From: Punica granatum
Lineage: Eukaryota; Streptophyta; Magnoliopsida; Myrtales; Lythraceae
Assembly (NCBI RefSeq): GCF_007655135.1
Contig: NC_045133.1
Location: forward strand, 3,658,001 to 3,722,000
Direction of reading: 5' to 3'
Length of the DNA: 64,000 nucleotides
The position numbers and the translations under genes were made by a program. The notes under the pieces are model-generated. The model was not told where the DNA came from. It saw nothing but the letters and a program-made list of their open reading frames with translations, and searched no databases. How positions within the stretch are numbered: the first letter of the stretch is position 1; the number at the start of each line of letters is the position of its first letter. Of this stretch, positions 13,210 through 28,428 are shown in pieces.

Positions 13210-13771
13210 CTCCCCTCCCATCATCGTCATCTCTAGATGCCAACAACAGCGCCCCTTTTGGAAGAAGGAGGAGGAGGACACGAGCCCACCACCTTGTTCT
13301 TTATTCTTCGGTCTGTTCGGTAAGTCTCCTTCATGTTCCTATCGGGAATCATTTGACCCATCAATGTCCTCTGTTCCTTTCCTTGGAATCTTGATGTGGG
13401 TCGTCGTGTTTTGCTTGCTTTGGTCTGAGATCTGGGCTCAAAATCTTCCCTTTTTCGGTGCAGAGATCGGAAATTTTGATGTCTGGGAAGATCTCTGACA
13501 TTGTTCGGTAGCTGTATTCTTCTGGGTAATCCTCCCGATTCTTTGTTCTTCTTGCCTGATCGTTGGTTGGATTCCTTTTGCTCGTTGATTCCCGTTCGCG
13601 CGTGTTTGATTTAACTGGATTGTGTCTGTGGTCGTGTGGGCATTGTAGGGTTTACTAGGGAGGTATAACATCAATGCCTTGGACGAATCTCCCTGGAACA
13701 GAATAAGGACTATTAAGTTGTTGAGAAGGATTTGATTTTCGTATTTGCTCGACACCTCGGAGCTCATTCTG

Positions 13772-14668
13772 ATGGATGGAGATAATGGCCTCAACATGCG
13801 GAACTGGGGCTATTACGATGCGGGGCCGGCGGGGCCTTCCCTTCGAAGCCACCTTCCTCTTCAGCTCATGTCGACCATGCCTGAGAAGCCGCTCCTCGAT
13901 ACACGCGCCGGTCTCATGGGGCCCTCCAGTGGTGGGCCTTTCCAGCACCACCGAGATATTGGAGTCTCACACGGTATGTTCCCCATGGACTTCATGAGAG
14001 ATCCCTGGATTAGCAACAGGGAGAAGTTCCCCAACTTGTTGCCGGTAAACCACAACTACTCAATGATCCCTGAGACTTCTTCCACGGCTCAACACCATAT
14101 GCAAATGGTTCAGCCATCTGACTTGGTCAAGGAGGAGAGAGGGGCGATGACTCAAGTTGACGAAGTAGGTATCGAGATGGAGAATAATGTGAATGGCCCC
14201 TCAAAGAAGAGGCAGCAGGGACCGAAGGCCCAGAAGTCACCAAAGCCGAAGAAGGCCAAGAAGGGCCCTCGGGTTCCCAAGCCTGAAACTGCAGTCGCCA
14301 CCACACCTTCTGGTCCTCGGGCAAGGACTGTGAAGAAGACAACTGAGGTCATGATAAATGGGATCAACATGGATATTTCAAGTATTCCAATACCAGTCTG
14401 CTCATGCACTGGGACACCTCAACAGTGCTACCGCTGGGGCTCAGGGGGGTGGCAGTCTGCGTGCTGTACGACGGGACTTTCCATGTACCCTCTCCCAATG
14501 AGCACCAAGAGGCGAGGGGCGAGGATTGCTGGGAGGAAAATGAGTCTCGGAGCCTTCAAGAAGGTCCTAGAGAAACACGCCGCTGAGGGATACAACTTTG
14601 CTAACCCGATTGACCTAAGGACTCACTGGGCTAAACACGGAACTAATAAGTTCGTCACCATCAGATAG
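13772..14668 (+). CDS. BASIC PENTACYSTEINE (BBR/BPC) GAGA-binding transcription factor, class I
   Basis: A single coding exon of 298 aa. The start at 13772 (MDGDNGLNMRNWGYY) fits the class I family N-terminus, and no in-frame ATG lies between it and an upstream stop. A lysine-rich nuclear-localisation-like region spans about 145-171. The C-terminal BPC domain runs from about 185 to the end: the five conserved cysteines are at 210, 212, 219, 231 and 232, then a basic segment (TKRRGARIAGRK), and the protein closes with WAKHGTNKFVTIR. Class I BPCs bind (GA)n repeats and recruit chromatin regulators in plant nuclei. The leader probably contains an intron, with donor at 13320 and acceptor near 13463 or 13652. 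Length is close to the roughly 280-300 aa usual for class I. Confidence 0.96.
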   Translation: MDGDNGLNMRNWGYYDAGPAGPSLRSHLPLQLMSTMPEKPLLDTRAGLMGPSSGGPFQHHRDIGVSHGMFPMDFMRDPWISNREKFPNLLPVNHNYSMIPETSSTAQHHMQMVQPSDLVKEERGAMTQVDEVGIEMENNVNGPSKKRQQGPKAQKSPKPKKAKKGPRVPKPETAVATTPSGPRARTVKKTTEVMINGINMDISSIPIPVCSCTGTPQQCYRWGSGGWQSACCTTGLSMYPLPMSTKRRGARIAGRKMSLGAFKKVLEKHAAEGYNFANPIDLRTHWAKHGTNKFVTIR

Positions 14669-16703
14669 ATGTTTTTGCTGGCTCATGGTTGAGCAGGGTC
14701 CACCTCGTCTTTCATTGTATATACTTATCTTGGTGGCCCAAAGCAAAAAGCCATGTGATGGCAGGGACGAGTAGAGCTTGCGATTTTTCTCGGCACAACT
14801 GCTGCCTTTCAAGTGCTCAGATATGTTTGTTTTGTTAGTTGAGGGATCATAAGTATCGCTTTTTTGGTTAAACAAAACAGTGGAATAGCTGAGGTTTTTT
14901 GCTTCCCCTTCTAGCATTTTGCAGGTTAACTTCTTTATCTGTTTAATCATAGTTCCTGAAAGTTTCTATAGATTACTTTGTCTCATTTGGGATATTCTGC
15001 AACTTCTTTTTGTTTACCGATATTCACTGATTATTATGATATCATCTACCTAGAATGACAGGCATATATATATTATGAGAACATTATCACTGAATCATCT
15101 GATTAGCATAGTAGCATTAAGTGGAGGAGTTGATCGGTTAATTTCAATAAGTAGATGATTTTAACACTATTGCTTAAACTTGAATGCCTGTTCATGGTGT
15201 GATTTCTTGATTATTTACTTGCTGCTGTTTCTGATAAGCATCTTTTTATTTGCACATTTGACTTGTTTGGTACAAGGGAATGGCATTGAATTCCCTTTAA
15301 ACCTCGTACCGAACATGGCCTTCTTTTAAGACAAGGAATATGTTGGGTTTATACTTTATCTTACTACTTCGATAATGGTGACAATATTTCTTACAGAATT
15401 TCTTGCTTCTTGGTTTGTGTATGTCCTACAATTATGCCTGGGACGATCAATAATCAAGTTTTAGTGCTTCTTATGGTTCGTCTCATATCCATTTATTACT
15501 TCATACCTTAAGATCGTTATTGTTTTTGTGTTGTTTTCATGTCTTGGACTAATCTCAAGGGCAGACGGCAATCCTGTTTACTATCACAGAGCTTTGTCTT
15601 CTGAATTTCTCTAATCTTTGCTTGTGCCTGTACGAAGAGGAACATAGACTTTTCCTTTGTTTCCTCGAGCAGCTTTCATCTTTCCAATATTTATATATGT
15701 CATTGGAGCAATTTGCTGAAATCACTCTTTACTTGATGCATAATAGGTTATAAATGCATTCCTTTTTTCCTTTTTTCGGTAAAATTCTGAGGTGCGTTAG
15801 TCTGCTCCAGCACAGTCATACAGCTCTTGAATATTGAGCAAGAAAGGAACCTCTAGAAGGGAGAGTTATAGAATGGTGAAATGGATGATAAAACTTAAGT
15901 TGGGTTGCTGGCTGCTTTGTTCTTTGGACGGTTGTCTACGGGACTGGTTTATGTCTATGGTTCCTTCTTCTGCCTGAACTGTCTTCTTGAGAAAGGTGGT
16001 GGAGAGTATTCTTCAGAAGACAGAGAGATTTGTGGCCCTTTATAACATTTGGATCATCGGAAATGTTGATAGCTTCTTTATTTACGTTGCCCGGTCTCTT
16101 CTTTTGTCAATAGAGTATGTGTTTTGTAGATGGGCACCCACGGGGTTCCCAAGATTATGCATTTGCTTTTCTTTTTTTTTTATAGATGAGGTTTGAGCTT
16201 TAGCTCTTGGAAGTGTCGGAGGACAGCAACGCTAGCTGTCTGAAGAGAGATTTCGGGCATGGAAAGGTAAGGAGAGATAGCATTTGATCTCTAATGTCGG
16301 AATCAGGTGAAGAGATCTGGTATCTCTCCGTGTTGAACATCGGTGCTGATCATTTGAATATAAGAATCTGTCTTTCTTGAGATCCTTTTGTGCTAATGGC
16401 AACATGGTTGTAGTAAAGGTCGTAATGCAAGATGAATCATTACAGAATCATTCCACGTCTATACCATAATATCTTGTGCTGCCATGATTTGAGCTTCAAT
16501 ATGATGATTTTCTAATTTTGCTCCATATAAATTCAAAGAAAGTCATTTTTTGAATGAATTTATATTGACGCTTTTCTTACTTATTAATATTTTATATTTT
16601 AATATTAGTTTACTCGAGAGTAGTCTAAGGAATCCCGCAATTTTGAATCACGGGATGGGTAATCAATCTAACAGAGTATTTACCTCTGGATTGAATTTGT
16701 ACA
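14669..16703. other. 3' flank of the BPC gene and intergenic region
   Basis: The first few hundred bases are likely BPC 3' UTR. The rest shows no recognisable protein family; short frames near 15987-16196 and 16550-16741 have no domain. Confidence 0.5.
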
Positions 16704-16956
16704 TTGCGTTTGATTTCAAAGTTAAAGTTTTGAATTTGTAACTTTGATTTTGATCGTGGAAAAAGACAAAAAAAAATATAAGGACTGTGGACCCCACCAA
16801 TTTTGTTGTATAGTATATTTGGTAGTGTATGAGATTGTATATTGAATAATATATGGGGTCTACCAGTTTGACTTTAGAAAAGTATGTTTTATTGTGTAGT
16901 GTATTGAGTTAAAGTTAAAGTTAAAATTTTAAATCGCGACTCCGAAACCAAACGAA
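16704..16956. mobile_element. Tourist-like MITE, copy 3, inverted and longer
   Basis: This copy is in the opposite orientation to copies 1 and 2. It begins with a GCGTTTGATTTCAAAGTTAAAG end, contains GTAGTGTATTGAGTTAAAG, and ends with CGAAACCAAACGAAGC. At about 253 bp it is longer than the 193-195 bp of copies 1 and 2, with extra TGTATA-type sequence inside. The target duplication is not clear. Confidence 0.6.
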
Positions 16957-19900
16957 GCGCTGACTCGAATTTGAAGGCGAGAGTTCTTACCGTTTTATTG
17001 CAATACACCGATCCAAGTATCTCATGGATTTGGTCTATGATCACTTTGAGCAACCATTATATGTATGACACGGATGACCAGACTGTTCTTCATTTGTAGG
17101 TTAATTACTGAACCATCGGATAAATTGAAATGAACGAATAATAATCACTTAAAGTGATCGCAGAAACTCTTAAATGAAATAGGGCCTGGGCTTTGTCTGT
17201 TCACTTTCACTTTGAAATCTAACTGACAGGCTAAACTCATCGCCAGCCCAATCCCATGTGATGGGCCAAAGGGGCAATGGGAGTCTGTCGGAAAAATTAA
17301 GATTTAATTTGCTTCGTCACTCAAAGCTTTCAAACATAAAGGGATTGAAACACACCCATCAAAAGAGGGGAGGGGTTGGGGGAAAGAGTGATTGGAAACG
17401 ATGACATATAATATGTGGTGTTGCCATCAATCTACAGTTCGTGATGTTACATAAGACAACTTCTCGTAGCACGAGCATCGGGCAATTACGTTTTAATGCC
17501 GAAACACGAACGGAATACACGTTTGAAGCCACAGTGAAAGATGGGAAGGCAAACCACTACTGATGTTTGACCATATTTAAGTGTTTGATGTGTCGGATTA
17601 ATGCATACACAAAAATGATAAAACGTTAAAAGGGGACCGGCTGATGTCTTCTCGCCACGTAGATAGATAGACCAAGTTCACTGCATGGTCTATTAGTTGT
17701 GGAGGGAGTCGATCAATAATTAAGCACGTTTCGATTAAAATAAGAAACTTCTGACTTCCCGTTTCCCTGGCTACATATTATACATATGCAGCAATACATA
17801 TATTATGTCTGTGTATATATATAGTACGAGATCTGGCAACAGCACATAAAGTAATTCTCTCCATGTCTTGAAATGTCCGATGAATGGAGGCAAGATGCAT
17901 GAAACCAAATCCAATAGCACATGCCGAAAAATTCAATATTGCCAATGATCGATTCGAAATCTGAATAGGTACACTTTACGAGCCCATGAATCCCAGAAAA
18001 TTTGGGTCTTACAGGTATGACTAGGTCGTACAAAATATGAGGTTGAATAGTCAACGGGACGTTAAGGTTATAGCAAGTACAATTGCTTGTTCAATTGCAT
18101 CAGACATGATTAATTAACAGAGATAATCATGTGCATTTAGTTAATAAGTGATACAGTAAATGCTGCTGGCTGCTAGCTATATACAGCAACATCCTATTAT
18201 TCTTATACCGCCATGCATATGCTGGTTCATGAACGAACCTAAATATAATCGGGAATGCCCGATGTCAGTGGTATCGATGTTGGTGGAATGGGTCCTGTTG
18301 TCCCTGCAAATGAAGAAATGGAACTAAATAAATATACATACTTTTGCCGACTCATAAATCTCAAAAGCTCATACAAAATTATTCTTCGTGACTTAATTAT
18401 GTACTTTTCAGTTACGAAAGAGGCTCGTGGGTTAGTACAAGAATAGATAGAACTAAATAAAAGATGTACCTAAAAGTCTCACTAACAAAAATTGAATTTA
18501 AAATCTCATGATTTCGAGTTGGCGATTTGTACTATAAGTTGCCTCCCTCAATTATGTATTTTTTTTTTATAGTCCTAAGAATGTGTGGATCTGCATATCT
18601 GATGGTACAGCACATCAGAAAAGATAAACATAGCAAAATTGACAATTGCATGGGATTACACAATCTAATGGCAATGAGGAATGGTGATTATGGAAAGGAG
18701 GAGGGAGAAGACGAAGGAGAGCCCGTATGTCTCGCGTTTTTTTATTTGGGTATGTCTCGCTTTTTTTTTTTTTTTTTGGATGTTATTGCTCGAGCTTCCA
18801 ATGAATTCCCGAAAACACCAACAATCCAGCCCTTTTTTTTTCCCCTGAGACCACGATTCCAGTGAACAAGCAGAGGAAGAGATCTGGGAAAAGAGAGAGT
18901 TTTTCTCATTTTTCATTTTTCATATTTTTATTTTTATTTTTATTTAATTTAATTAAAAAAGAATTTTTTATATTAAAGTTACAGTCATATACGTCAAAAA
19001 ATATTGACGGTGTCAGCGCGAAGTTAACAAAATGAACTTCATTGAAACATTTTGAAATGTTTTATACTTAATTGTTACAAATGCGGGATAAATATAAACT
19101 CTTAGTCAATAGGTGGAGTTTAATTCAAATTTTCGAGTTTAGAATTATTTTTTTGTTCGAGTTTTCATTGCGGTCCATTAGATTTTGTGAGTCGACAATA
19201 CTGGTATTGATTAAATAAAAGAAAAAGATAAGATAAATAATAATTAGTTGTTGAAAAGCAATGGAGGAGGATAAATTATGAAAATTTTGGGGCCAATCAC
19301 TGGCAAAATTGGTATGTGCCAAAGTAGAAAATTTTTTGCAGCCTTATGGGAAGCTGCCTGTTCCCAATAATCCAAATTCAATGGCAGCCCTAAAAACGTC
19401 GGGTAGTGAAGTCAGTGTTTGGCTGTTGGCTATGTTGGCTTGGCTTTTATGTCACAGTGACTGGACACTGAATCCACGATGGGAGGCAGAGGGATGCCTC
19501 CAAAGACACTGTCCCCGCAACCCAACATGCCAAGTGAATCATGGGGCATTAGACCCCTTTGTTTTGCTTTTCTTCGGTCCGGTTCTTGAATTCTTACCGT
19601 CCACTTACCGTACGTAAAGATTCTTGCATAGAGATCGGATGTATGGGATCTTACGTCGACCTGTATGATGTTTCACATCGTGTGCATAGCTTAGAGGCCT
19701 GTTTTCGAAGTATGAATTATATTGCTTACGACCGCGTGGTGCTATTTCAAGTCTGTCGTCAGGACATGACCCCGTAGTGGCATGCAGATATCGGGAAATT
19801 AGCGAGGATGGGAGTTAACATTTTAAATGCATGAGCCCGCATGATGTCGTTGTGTCATTGTTTTCCCCCTTAGGGTCAATATGCAAATGATAACGATTTC

Positions 19901-22900
19901 ACTTTTCCTGCTAAGGGCAACATGTGCTGCTTCTTTTACTTCTCTCAAGTGTCATATTCATTAGGGGGATAGTTGTCGAGAAAATTCTTTGCCTAACCGA
20001 ATTGTTTAGATCGCGACTAAAGAATCAAATATCCACTAAAACTTAATTCTCAACGATCAAACTTTTCATTAGACGATTCGCGACGTGTTGGTAGAGTAGC
20101 TGTAATGTAACTTGTAAACCCTAGTAATAAGTTTCACATGAAGTGCAGTATCGTGTGGATGACATGCAACAAAGAGTTATCTTTTTTTCGACCAAAAAAA
20201 AAATGAAGGGTTATCTTTCTGTTACACAAAATGCTAAAGTACAAAAGGACTGCTGATGAAATGATGAAATTCCCAACGACAATTCTGGCTTTTCATTTTT
20301 TTTCTTTTTCTTTTCCATTTGAAATATATTTTAATTGAATTGTCAAGTCCCAACGTGAAATTATTATTACTTGCAATAAATGAAAATATGATATCATTAT
20401 TTAATGAAACCTCCTTACCCCGTGAAGGGCCGCTCCCTCTTCTCATGCATGAACTTTAAGCAAGAGGTTGAAGGTTTGCTTTTGAGCCCACTCCCCTCTT
20501 TTCCAGTTACGCTTTTCACATTCAAATCTAAAGAATGATTTTCAATAACTAATATTATATAAAACCCATCACAAATCGGTCCATCTAAAACCAGCTTAAT
20601 TTTTTTACTTAATTTCATTATTTGCGTATCAATGTCAAATATTTTGTAATGTCATGCTAGGAGTGCTTTTGCATTTACAATACAAAAAAGAGGTCAAATT
20701 TACATGTCTATTATTATTTCGTGTATTATTCTTATGATCGGGGATGGATGGTTCAAGGAGAGCAAAACTCAAGCTAAATTAAACTAATAGTAAAACTACA
20801 AAACTAAAGAAGACGAAATACGATAATTTCATGAAGAATATGATGAACATGCCAAAATATATTATAAGTTTTATTTAATTTTTTGCAAGTTAAAGGAGGC
20901 GAGCGCCCCTGGCGTCACCCCTAAATCCTGACCCCGCTTGTGATGTAATATATAAGAGCATTTGTCCACCATGATAATGAAAATTGAGAGGACCTAAACA
21001 AGGGATGCTAATGAACACATAAATGTCGGATTTTAAGTTGGGCTGAGTCATCAAAGGTTGTCCTGAATGATTGAATCAGCTATGTGCACGGTGAATCTAG
21101 ACAAGACAATTACCAAAATAATAGCCCCAAAAGCTATAGAAAAAATTTAAATAACTTATCTCATAAATATATATGCATTTTATACTATATAAAATATATG
21201 CACAACATTTAATCTCACATAAAAAATTTAAAAAAATTAGACAGGCCATGCCTTGACAAGGAGAGAGACTGGAATGGTGAATGCCACGTTTACGTGGTCA
21301 ATTATGACCATTATCGTACCCTGACCTCCTAAATTAGTTATTAATGCTAATTAAGCGTCGGATCCTATTGAAATGATTTAAACTCCAACTCCTGATCAAT
21401 TCCAAACCTTACATATGTCTAGTATAATTGTCTACAAGCCTAATCGTTCATGTCTTGAGGATCCCATGGACAGTCCGGCGTATATGTGCAATTAGTGTAT
21501 CTCTTGTGTAGACTTAATTGCACGATGTTTAGAATTGGTTATGTCCCGGACCCCATATTAACTTGAAATTATGACGTTTACCGCATTTCATGATGTTATA
21601 TATAGTTTGGTTGAGTTGGCTCTAGCTAGAGAAGCTTCTTGTCTGTTATTTGCGAACATTTTGGAGATTATAAACACATAGCATTGACTATTAATATTGG
21701 TACATATGTGCTTAATTAATCTGCAAGTTGCAAAACAATTATGTATACATACATGATGGGCAAATGATTTTGTGGAGAGGCAGACCATGTGGCTTATTGC
21801 AATATTGGTAGACAATGGTATATCTGAGGGAGATGATTGCAAATCCGAAGACATTTATTAAAAGCTTCCCCACCCCTTTTCCTTACATAAAGGAATTTCC
21901 CCCAAGCAGTTGTTCTTTGAGAGGGGAAAAAAAATTGACGGTTCCCTTGATAGACCTGTCCTGACATTTTATGACTATCAAATCATCAAAAATTAAGAGA
22001 ATTTCCAGAATTTGATCCATTGACTCATGTGTTGTTCAAGGGTTACTATATATATTTGTGCATCAAAATGTATCATTATCGGCATCTTAAATCAATTTTC
22101 TAAAATCTTGTATCATTTATGCTGAACAAATTATCCGGTTAGGCTGGCATTGCAGGGAGGAATGCTAGATTATTGGTTCTTCTTAAATAGTACATAATCA
22201 TGTATGGCCATGATCATGTCATGAGATGCGATATAAGCTTCAAAGAATAGATCGAATTGTAAGTATTGTCCATAAAAAAAGGAGGCGGTTAATTGATGGG
22301 AAATATATAATCAAATTACTTAAAGTTGGAATAGTTTTAAATTGTTTACCATTATTTTTTTTTTCGGTAAGGCGAACTCTTTTTTTTTTTTTTGTTAAGG
22401 CGATTACTATTATTTTTTTAATGGCCAATATATGTTTTTGTTTAGTTCCATAGAGGAAGTGACGTGATGAGTCTTCTTATTGTAGCGTAGACGCATGCTA
22501 AAAGATGTATAGAAAAGCCCATCATTGGTAAGGGGACATTTTCTACCCCAGCATAGGGAAGAAGGTGCCCCAGTATCAAACAAACATAGTGCTCCGTAAC
22601 TCACCTCATTCATAGAAACAATTCTTTTATGAATAAAAGGGTGACGGCAGTTGAGGCGATTTTACTGTCCCGTTTTGCAATGTTTGAATTTTTGTGTTCA
22701 ACTGCAAACATATAAGACGGATTAAATAACCGACTAAGTACTGACTCTATTAGCTTAGCACCATCAAAGACATAGTATAATCCATATAAACCGGTGTGTC
22801 CTAAGTTTTGACTGAAAAAGCACACTTCTAACTAGTATTCGCCTCAAATGCGTAGAAGAAATATGAATCCATGACTTTAGGATTATCAAGTCATATAAGA

Positions 22901-23012
22901 GTAAATTTGAAACCACCATATCACTCCTTTTGGCGATCATTCATAAAAAAACTATTGTCGACAAGATATATCACCCAAAAAAAAAGGGGGAAAAAAAAGA
23001 AAAGTTATCTAC
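16957..23012. other. Long gene-poor intergenic region
   Basis: About 6 kb without a recognised gene. Short frames such as 19309-19617 (102 codons) and 21588-21854 show no domain, no spliced partner and no codon pattern. Poly-T/A tracts are common, for example near 18760, 20290 and 22380. Confidence 0.5.
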
Positions 23013-23096
23013 TCGGCATTTTTGGATAGACAAGATTGATAGTGTGAAAAACGATCGGCATTTTTGGATAGACAAGATTGATAGTGTGAAAAACGA
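23013..23096. repeat. Perfect tandem duplication of 42 bp
   Basis: Two identical 42-bp units, 23013-23054 and 23055-23096, each beginning TCGGCATTTTTGGATAGA and ending AAAACGA. Perfect identity implies a recent event. Confidence 0.9.
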
Positions 23097-23970
23097 TTAA
23101 ATGTATTATTTTTTTCGTTCTTTTTTTAAATTACGAAAACTTTCGCTGATGAAAATCTATTATGACCTCTTGATTTCTAGTGAAAAGCTAAGATTATAGC
23201 TAAACCCCTTTCCTGAGATATGCATTCTAGCTGCTTGGCCCAGTTTTGTGTTGGGTCTTTGTAGAACGCTCTTCAATTGTTTTCCCATCATTATCATTCA
23301 AGCCTAGATCTAGGATCATTCCCATGACTCATCGGTATACTATATCTACTGGAACGTTAGTTTAGAGAGATAGAGGTGACAACGATCGCGAATGAATCCC
23401 CTAGAAAGGTATCTCAGACTATGTATAGTACTCGCTTAAGTAGTGTAACTTCCTTACGGAGACGCGGTATACTCTTATCGAACACCATTGTCGATTCTTC
23501 TTTCAATGTATGTCATGAGGATGTCCTGAACTTACTAATATTGTAAGCCTAATTAACTTGCTCAATGAATCAGCTCATCACTAGACCAAATATTACTCGG
23601 TAATATCAATTCTTTTTCTTTTTTTTGCTTTTACTGGTGTAATCACAGGTATCATCAATCTATTAGATGAAATTAATCCCGTTTAAGGGTTGACTTGTTT
23701 TGGCGAGTTTCAAATTATTGCACTGCAGATAAAATCCGCTTACTAAAAATTCAGTTTACCGTTGAACTACATTCTCATTATTACTGACTAATATCATTTT
23801 GTTTTCTTATATGTTATCCTTATTATTTAGAATTTCAATTTTGCCCTCGACCCTTTCAAAATTCCAATTCTACCCCTGGCTAGGACAATGTGAATAGTCC
23901 CATCCTACCACCTCCCATGAGCACCAATCAATATGACTCATCCATCAAACCATCTCCCTTGAGAAAACCT
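23097..23970. other. Upstream region of the ZF-HD gene
   Basis: No coding sequence was recognised. This probably includes the distal promoter of the ZF-HD gene. Confidence 0.5.
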
Positions 23971-23974
23971 CTCA

Positions 23975-23981
23975 ATATATA
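23975..23981 (+). promoter_or_regulatory. Candidate TATA box of the ZF-HD gene
   Basis: ATATATA within CTCAATATATACCTC lies about 80 bp before the start codon. That would place transcription initiation near 24005-24015 and the GA tract in the leader. Assigned from motif and spacing only. Confidence 0.45.
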
Positions 23982-24010
23982 CCTCCCGACATATACACAA
24001 AATAAACTGC

Positions 24011-24014
<4 letters not shown>

Positions 24015-24056
<42 letters not shown>
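24015..24056 (+). promoter_or_regulatory. (GA)n tract directly before the ZF-HD start codon
   Basis: An uninterrupted run of about 21 GA dinucleotides runs into the ATG at 24057. It is a simple repeat and a potential BPC binding region; its length is likely variable between individuals. Confidence 0.6.
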
Positions 24057-24061
<5 letters not shown>

Positions 24062-24629
24062 AGGGGAGAGAGAGGTATACAGAGAGTGCCTTAGAAACCA
24101 TGCGGCCAGCTTGGGAAGCTATGCCACCGATGGCTGCGGAGAGTTCACACTAGATGACTCCTCCTCCTCCCCTGGCGGCAGCCTCCACTGCGCAGCCTGC
24201 GGCTGCCACCGCAACTTCCACCGGAAGGTCACGACGTATGCTGCTGCAGCTGCCAACGAAGGAGGCGGCGGCGGCGGTAGAGGGCTCCTGGTGGCAGCTC
24301 CTGGAGCCTTCAGCAGCCGCCGGGGAGACCAGCACCTCGAGTTGGTTGTCACCGCAGCGGAGTCTCCCTCGGAGAGCGACAGGAGCGGCGGGGGAGGCAG
24401 CAAGAAGAGGTTTAGGACCAAGTTCACGCCAGAGCAGAAGGAGAAGATGCTCGAGTTTGCAGAGAAGCTCGGGTGGAAGCTGCAGAGGAAGGACCTGGAG
24501 GATGAGATCGAGAGGTTCTGCAGGAGCGTTGGGGTGAGCCGGCAGGTGTTCAAGGTGTGGATGCACAACCATAAGAACTCCTCATCCTCCTCCGCTTCCA
24601 CGGGTAATGCCTCCTCCCTCACCGGGTAG
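24057..24629 (+). CDS. Zinc-finger homeodomain (ZF-HD/ZHD) transcription factor
   Basis: Intronless, 190 aa. The N-terminal ZF-HD dimerisation zinc finger is at about 8-58: [14 protein letters not shown], then CGEF, then [12 protein letters not shown], with the family Cys/His spacing. A Gly/Ala/Ser linker (about 60-115) precedes the homeodomain at about 116-175 ([16 protein letters not shown] ... [11 protein letters not shown]). MHNHK in helix 3 is the ZF-HD variant of the usual homeodomain WFxNxR. The C-terminus is a short Ser/Thr tail. These plant-specific nuclear factors dimerise through the zinc finger and bind ATTA-core sites in developmental and stress genes. The protein is on the short side for the family; the specific ZHD subgroup is not assigned. 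Confidence 0.95.
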
Positions 24630-26398
24630 ACATATAGATAGACCGAGCCAATCACAGTTCCGTTAGTAGTGTTTACGTAGGCCTCACATTCCTTTCCCGT
24701 TCATAGCTAAGATGGTACATATAATGTGACTGGCCTGATCTATTGGACTAACTTCGAGGGCCAAGGATGCCTTGGCAATTGGCTTAATAATGGTTAATTG
24801 TTTGTAATTCTTGCCCTTTTGCTATATCAGGAAAAAAGGAGCTAAATGTCCTCTTGCCTTGCCTTTGTGTCCACTTCTGGAATCATTTTCCCCTCTCTCT
24901 TCAATCTTGCATGTGTCATTATTCACAATATAAAGGAATCTTCAAAAGGTAAAAGAACATGAAGGCTTCAAAAGCCAAAGTGATGGGCTCGATGAAGGAT
25001 TAAAAACAACATTATTCCATCCAAAAAAAAAAATGATGGTTCTTGTTATCACAAGAAAGGTTTATGGGATAGTAAAGGATAGAAGATTGTAAATAAAGGG
25101 ATATGAGAAGTTCATCGATGATAATCGAGTTTGGCACCTCCTAAATTTAAGTGGAGAGCAAGTGTTGCTGCACGAAACCCATTTTCTCGAATTATAATAA
25201 TCTATATATATAAGGACCATCAATATGTGGGGTTTTGCATATATGGTAGTCTTCTGTTTCATTGCTATTTGGAGGGGACACTGGAATTGGTAAATGATAA
25301 TAAGGTAAGAGTAATTTCGCTTGATAATTGCGCCAGCCGGCCAAGGAAGTAATTTCCTCTAGTCCGCCTCCGAGTTCCAGTTCGTTTATTAACCAGTGGA
25401 TTGCTCAAGATGGATTACACATGCTTGATATGAATCCATGTTATCGCGCAAAAAATGGCTTTCAAAATGAAATGCTATAGATTTTATTAAGGTTGAGAAG
25501 GGAAAAGGCTTGAAGAAATAGACCGTCCCACTAGAATTATGCATATTTACACAATTAAATTCGACTCTTATTGAAAAACAATTTTTGGTGATTAGGTTCA
25601 TCAACTCATTCATGATAATCTATAATTAGTGAAACAAATGTGTATTGGGCTTTTTTTCCCCTGATGAGACCACGGGCGTTCACTTTTTACCGAGTCTCGT
25701 GATAGTTCAGATAAAGAGCTGAAATCAAATCAAAACGGTCATAATTTAGTAGGGAGGGATCAGGTTTCTTACCTGATACGCAAAGTAAAATGTAAAGGAG
25801 AGAATTATCCTACTAAGTTTTAAACATAATTCAATCCTAGATTCAAGATTGATCTAGGTTTAAAACCCGACCATATTCACAATTAACGCTGCATTGTAGC
25901 CAAAATGCCAAATAGAATCACATCCAGCCCAGTCATACAGTGGGACGAAATTGAAAACAAAATGCCAAAGATTTTGCTCCTTTTGGTCCAATACTTCGAG
26001 GAGAACCCGCATTCAGAAAACAAGATATGATCATTCCCTGTTGCTACCACTGTAGTCTCAGTTTAAACTAAACATTATATGACGCTTACCTGGTGCGGGA
26101 ATCCACATTCAGTTTACGCTTTCAGTAAAACGGCTAGAATAGTTTTTCCCCATTCCAGCCCCAGGACCATCAGAATATTCTTATCCAACAAGTAAATAGT
26201 AAAGAGCAGTAAATAGTAAAGAGACATGAATCCCACTTTTAAGACATACGAGCTCATTGAAAGCAACCGCAGATTAACTGTCAAACAAGCCCGGTAGCAT
26301 CCGAGCAAATCGAATATTTCCGGAGATCCATAATTTGTAGTTCATTCCAGAGGAACCATAAGAAACTCATAGATACAGACGAATGGATTCCATGGATT
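24630..26398. other. Intergenic region between the convergent ZF-HD and calmodulin genes
   Basis: Holds the 3' flanks of both genes. No other gene, RNA or repeat family was recognised. Nearly identical AGTAAATAGTAAAGAG segments sit side by side near 26190-26222. Confidence 0.5.
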
Positions 26399-28365
<1,967 letters not shown>

Positions 28366-28387
28366 GAAAACGAAGCACAGATAGACA

Positions 28388-28428
28388 CAGAGAGAGATAG
28401 GGAGACAGGAGGGGGGAGAGAGAGAGAA
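28388..28428 (-). promoter_or_regulatory. CT/GA-rich leader of the calmodulin gene
   Basis: Read in the gene direction this is a CT-rich 5' leader (CTCTCTCTC... CTATCTCTCTCTGTG) ending about 25 bp before the ATG. A second perfect (CT)n run lies immediately after the first splice donor (28268-28286). Confidence 0.5.

Noticed and set aside
12861..13394. 177-codon frame upstream of the BPC gene
   Set aside because: It is an A-rich then CT-repeat translation (Lys runs and SLSLSLS), covering the promoter and leader of the BPC gene.
19309..19617. 102-codon plus-strand frame
   Set aside because: No domain, no splice extension and no related copy. It has somewhat more balanced composition than its surroundings, but that is not enough to call a gene.
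24119..24655. 178-codon antisense frame across the ZF-HD gene
   Set aside because: Low-complexity Ser/Leu/Pro translation of the opposite strand of a well-supported gene.
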